Source: an uncultured Bacteroidales bacterium (GTDB lineage Bacteria > Bacteroidota > Bacteroidia > Bacteroidales > Bacteroidaceae). From it: a DNA stretch of 14,995 nt. The position numbers and the translations under genes are program-made. The first letter of the stretch is position 1, and every line of letters begins with the position of its first letter. Positions 12,201 to 14,995 of the stretch are shown here, piece by piece. The stretch spans positions 1-14,995 of the forward strand of contig CACZRQ010000111.1 in NCBI GenBank assembly GCA_902783615.1, in the 5' to 3' direction. The notes beneath the pieces were generated by a model. That model did not search any database. It was not told the origin of the DNA and was given only the letters and a program-made list of their open reading frames with translations.

Positions 12201-13481
12201 TTATAATCCACGAAAATTAACAGGCACCGTATATCTCACAGCCACAGGCTCGCCGTCCTGCTTGCCTGGATTCCATTTTGGCATCAGCTGCAAAACACGC
12301 AAGGCTTCTGCATCCAAATCGGGAGATACCCCTCTCAGGATTTTGAAATCTCGGCAAACACCATCTTCACCCACCACAAACGAGGTGGTGACACGACCCT
12401 GAATCTTGGCTTCCTTAGCCGTTTCAGGATACTTCACATTCGCTTGGAGGAAATCAATCAAAGCCTGCATGCCACCAGGGAACTCAGGCATTTCTTCCGT
12501 CACAATAAAGAAATCTTCGCCAGCCTTCTTAATTTCCACCTCCTTGTCGCCGTACATGGTTGTAATAGAGCCATCTTCATGGATGATGGATTTCTTCACT
12601 TGTTGTGCGCTTACTGGCGAGCTGCTCATCATAAACAGCAGGGCGCACACAGGCAGAAGCAACAGATACTTGATTCTGCCAATCTTTTTGCTACGTTCTT
12701 TGTTCATCATCTTGATTCTTTGTTTTAAGGTTAATACATTGAAATTATTAGTAAGAGTAGCTACACTTCCTTGATAAGTAAGGGCCAGCAGATGATACTG
12801 ATAGGCTCTGGCATCATGGCCTTTATCTACCACACTCTGGTCTGCCAAGTATTCCAAGTTGATGCGAACCTCTCGCCTCATGATCCAGACGAAGGGGTTG
12901 AACCAGCAGAGAATGCAAGCCAGTTCGCTGACCAGCACATCTACTGAGTGCCATTGCCTTACATGGGTGCGCTCGTGGAGCAGCACCTCATGCAGGCAAG
13001 GATCAGTGAGCATTTCCTGATGAATGAATATCCAGCGAAAGAAAGAGAACGGACTGCCTTTCACGTCCGTTTGTCTGATATGCACGCCATCAACAACACC
13101 AGCCTTCGACTTCCAGGCCAACCAGCAGATCGTGCCCAGTTGCCACAAGAATCTCATGGTCAGCATTGCCGATATGGCCAACCATATATATATTATCACA
13201 AATTTGATGTCAAATGCAGAATCCCCAACATTTGCCCCCACCTCTACAGCTTGAGTCCAAACAACCCTAATACCTTCATCCACACTACCAGCCATGGGAG
13301 GTTCAACACTCCATTTTATATTGCTTGCCAGCGGGCAGATGGCCACAAAGGCATAGATCAACAACAAAGAAGTCCTTCGCCAGCTGAAAAAGGTGTCTTT
13401 GCGAAATAACACTAAATAAAGCAGGCAAAGCACTGCCAACATGACATTTGTCTTGATCAATATCGTGAAAAATCCGTTCAT
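12201..13481 (-). CDS. M56-family (BlaR1-like) membrane metallopeptidase with C-terminal TonB_C domain, operon 2
   Basis: A 426-residue counterpart of the protein at 5939-7240. Transmembrane helices are at about 5-26, 37-55, 93-116 and 271-288. The zinc motif is HERTH (His169, Glu170, His173), with NLEYLADQSVV (Glu210) downstream as the likely third ligand. The segment after the last helix begins SAQQVKKSIIHEDGSITTMYGDKEVEI, a linker not present in the first protein, then a TonB_C domain (about 331-425: PEFPGGMQALIDFL, YPETAKEAKIQGRVTTSFVV, DGVC, LDAEALRVLQLMPKWNPGKQDG, YTVPVNFRGL). By family knowledge it should inactivate BlaI when triggered; the TonB_C domain replaces a penicillin-sensor domain and its ligand is unknown. 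First gene of an operon with BlaI-2 and two TlpA genes. The leader is short (about 20-30 nt) and the promoter is very well formed. Confidence 0.92.
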   Translation of the reverse strand: MNGFFTILIKTNVMLAVLCLLYLVLFRKDTFFSWRRTSLLLIYAFVAICPLASNIKWSVEPPMAGSVDEGIRVVWTQAVEVGANVGDSAFDIKFVIIYIWLAISAMLTMRFLWQLGTICWLAWKSKAGVVDGVHIRQTDVKGSPFSFFRWIFIHQEMLTDPCLHEVLLHERTHVRQWHSVDVLVSELACILCWFNPFVWIMRREVRINLEYLADQSVVDKGHDARAYQYHLLALTYQGSVATLTNNFNVLTLKQRIKMMNKERSKKIGRIKYLLLLPVCALLFMMSSSPVSAQQVKKSIIHEDGSITTMYGDKEVEIKKAGEDFFIVTEEMPEFPGGMQALIDFLQANVKYPETAKEAKIQGRVTTSFVVGEDGVCRDFKILRGVSPDLDAEALRVLQLMPKWNPGKQDGEPVAVRYTVPVNFRGL

Positions 13482-13494
13482 AATTACATCATTC

Positions 13495-13561
13495 GTTTGT
13501 TCTACGATGCAAACGTACGAACTTTTCGTAATTAATCAAAATATTAGGCTGTTAAATAATG
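13495..13561 (-). promoter_or_regulatory. Promoter and candidate operators of M56/BlaI operon 2
   Basis: Minus-strand order: CATTATTTAACA (13561-13550), 9 nt, TTTG (13540-13537, -33), 19 nt, TACGTTTG (13517-13510, exact TAnnTTTG). A perfect dyad TACGAA-AAG-TTCGTA (13530-13516) fills the -33/-7 spacer and touches the -7 box. A second motif, GTTTGCATCG-N5-CAAAC (13514-13495), overlaps the -7 box and start site. All these elements also occur before BlaI-1 (5447-5530), the first three at identical spacing. Binding of such a dyad by BlaI would block polymerase directly. Confidence 0.7.
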
Positions 13562-13595
13562 TTAACAAGAAAGATTGCATTCATAAATCATATCT

Positions 13596-14810
13596 CTAAT
13601 TACCATAATAGCCTATAAAGAGTGGAGTATTGGTGCTTGTTTCGATGATGCTGTATAAGAAAGGATGATCAAGATGCATCTCAACAAACTTCCTTTCGAA
13701 AGAGGGACCAGCAGAAGAGTCCAATCCAGTGTAAGTTACTGCAGCAGCTTCAGTTCCCCGTTCATCCACCTTGATATAATTCTTTTGGGCAATGAATACA
13801 CTTCCATTTACAGTCTGCTCAAACATAACCATTTCATTTGGATTCAACACAAAGTCAGTATTCATGTTCCGTAGCTTTCCATAGATGTCGCCTGCAAAAT
13901 AAACATACTGAAAATCAGGCATCCACACATGAACATCCGTTTTATACATACGGCTCAACAACAAATCTTCCGTCTCCAACTTAACAATCACGTCCTGTGC
14001 TTGATACCCTTCTTTTGGCAAGATCAGCAACATACTGAAAGAGCCGTTGGTATATGGCATGCTGCAAACCATATATGAATCTCTTTCCGTAAATAGCCAA
14101 TTTCCGCTCTTCTTCATCATTTTAATCGATTTTTGGGTTCCATTCTCGTAAGTAAACATCTCAGAATCTCCCTTCTCAAAGGGTTTCTCCCAAGTGGAAT
14201 CAAAGTAGATGGCATTGATGAGGTAAAACAGCATCCCTGGGTTAGTATCATTGATAATCATCGGAATGCGCTGTTTGGTCTGTTGGGCACACCACTTATT
14301 GATTTCGTCTTTTGTCTTGCTGTCAGCAAAATCCACATCCTCCACTTCAGCCCCATAGTTTTCTTTGAGGACAGAGCTGAAGTCCTTCACCACTTTATAC
14401 TTTTCATTAAACCAAAAAGAATTGGCACTACTGAAAGTAGTCTGCTTATCAGTCTTTTGTATGCCATCCATCATCTTCTTGAAGAATCGGTCTATTTCGC
14501 TGGTTTCATAACCTTGCAAATGCAAAACCTTTAATAACTCTTGCTTACTGTTTCCCTTCAAACCGTTGAGCAGCATTCCAAGATTCATTTCCAGACTAAT
14601 GGGCGACACAACTATATTCTCTCCAACTTCCTTATCGAGATAAATCTGTGAGAAGAAGTCCCAAGAGAAGACTTGCAGATTAGCATTGATATCTGCCTGT
14701 TTTCCATCGAGTTCAATGGGTTCAGCCTCACTTCTGGTATTGGCAATTTGTTCATCGTCGCTACACCCGAACAAAACCACCCCCAACAAAAATAATAATA
14801 CCTTTTTCAT
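13596..14810 (-). CDS. Serpin-family protease inhibitor lipoprotein
   Basis: A 404-residue serpin with a lipoprotein signal (lipobox LFGC, Cys16). Conserved serpin segments are visible throughout: NIVVSPISLEMNLGMLLNGLKG, FSSANSFWFN, DEINKWCAQQTKQRIPMII, LINAIYFDSTWEKPF, SMLLILPKEG, VHVWMPDFQY, and C-terminal DHPFLYSIIETSTNTPLFIGYY. The hinge of the reactive-centre loop, DERGTEAAAVT (Gly352, then T-E-A-A-A), has the small residues expected of an inhibitory serpin. The loop (to about HPF) seems several residues longer than in alpha-1-antitrypsin, so P1 cannot be fixed; candidates fall in the stretch LDSSAGPSFER. Role (family knowledge): suicide inhibition of serine or cysteine proteases, perhaps host or competitor enzymes at the cell surface. 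Start could be 14810 (MKKVLLF) or 14822; the former begins the signal peptide directly. It is the gene upstream of M56 operon 2, separated by a promoter. Confidence 0.92.
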   Translation of the reverse strand: MKKVLLFLLGVVLFGCSDDEQIANTRSEAEPIELDGKQADINANLQVFSWDFFSQIYLDKEVGENIVVSPISLEMNLGMLLNGLKGNSKQELLKVLHLQGYETSEIDRFFKKMMDGIQKTDKQTTFSSANSFWFNEKYKVVKDFSSVLKENYGAEVEDVDFADSKTKDEINKWCAQQTKQRIPMIINDTNPGMLFYLINAIYFDSTWEKPFEKGDSEMFTYENGTQKSIKMMKKSGNWLFTERDSYMVCSMPYTNGSFSMLLILPKEGYQAQDVIVKLETEDLLLSRMYKTDVHVWMPDFQYVYFAGDIYGKLRNMNTDFVLNPNEMVMFEQTVNGSVFIAQKNYIKVDERGTEAAAVTYTGLDSSAGPSFERKFVEMHLDHPFLYSIIETSTNTPLFIGYYGN

Positions 14811-14822
14811 AATTCTTTTCAT

Positions 14823-14995
14823 TTATTTGTTTCTACTTCTCTGCCCAATAAAATGCCAATACTTGAAAACATTGCGTGAAAAGATGTTAAAAAAATTTTC
14901 CTAACGAGGGCGCAAAAATTGGATAGCCTTGACGACAAAATCGCTCCTATTTCCAGGTCTTCGTATATACAAATCCGATTTGCATAAATATACCA
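14823..14995. other. Non-coding region upstream of the serpin gene, with a dyad near the window edge
   Basis: No gene is seen in these 173 bp. It is A/T-rich and holds a perfect 13-bp dyad, CAAATC-C-GATTTG (14970-14982). Minus-strand AATTTTTG (about 14926-14919) is one mismatch from TAnnTTTG but lacks a properly spaced -33 TTTG, so the serpin promoter is not resolved. Confidence 0.35.

Noticed and set aside
12948..13409. 153-codon open frame on the plus strand
   Set aside because: Fully antisense to the M56-2 gene, which has clear domain motifs; the product shows no recognisable domain, and no ribosome site or promoter supports it.
14970..14982. Operator related to the BlaI sites
   Set aside because: The CAAATC-C-GATTTG dyad differs in sequence and spacing from the ACGAA...TTCGT and GTTTGCATCG motifs, and it sits at the window edge with no resolved promoter.

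Overview
The window reads as Bacteroidota DNA, most likely Bacteroidales and plausibly a Prevotella/Segatella-type gut or rumen commensal. The pointers are: secreted proteins with lipobox signal peptides, promoters that fit the Bacteroidota TTTG / TAnnTTTG pattern, SusC-type plug domains, DUF4369-type TlpA lipoproteins, a 6-bladed beta-propeller lipoprotein and glycosidase lipoproteins. The genus is an inference from gene content.

Layout. (1) 1-405, minus: start of an alpha-L-fucosidase (GH29) lipoprotein that runs off the left edge. (2) 452-2505, minus: an OmpR-type response regulator followed, with a 4-bp ATGA overlap, by its histidine kinase. (3) 2658-4109, plus: two tandem paralogues, each a signal peptide, a carboxypeptidase-regulatory-like domain and a SusC/RagA plug domain with no beta-barrel. 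(4) 4146-5276, minus: a GH5 endoglucanase-like lipoprotein. (5) 5565-9309, plus: an operon of a BlaI/MecI repressor, an M56 (BlaR1-like) membrane metallopeptidase with a C-terminal TonB_C domain, a beta-propeller lipoprotein that also ends in TonB_C, and a 150-residue response-regulator-like protein lacking about half of its receiver domain. (6) 9388-13481, minus and convergent with (5): a second M56-TonB_C protein, a second BlaI repressor and two TlpA-like thioredoxin lipoproteins. (7) 13596-14810, minus: a serpin lipoprotein.

The most interesting part is 5.4-13.6 kb: two convergent BlaI/M56-TonB_C signalling operons. Their promoters share the same elements at the same spacing: an upstream CATTATTTAACA, 9 nt, a -33 TTTG, 19 nt and a -7 hexamer-like box, with a similar ACGAA...TTCGT dyad lying between the -33 and -7 boxes in both. 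This suggests shared ancestry and possibly cross-regulation by the two BlaI proteins. A reasonable model is that periplasmic or envelope stress is sensed by the M56-TonB_C proteins, the cognate BlaI repressors are inactivated, and the cargo is derepressed (a propeller-TonB_C lipoprotein and a half-receiver regulator in one operon, TlpA thiol-redox lipoproteins in the other). The cargo differs from the beta-lactamase genes of classic bla operons. The model is inferred from domain content and operon structure.

No tRNA, rRNA, CRISPR array, insertion sequence or prophage gene was seen.
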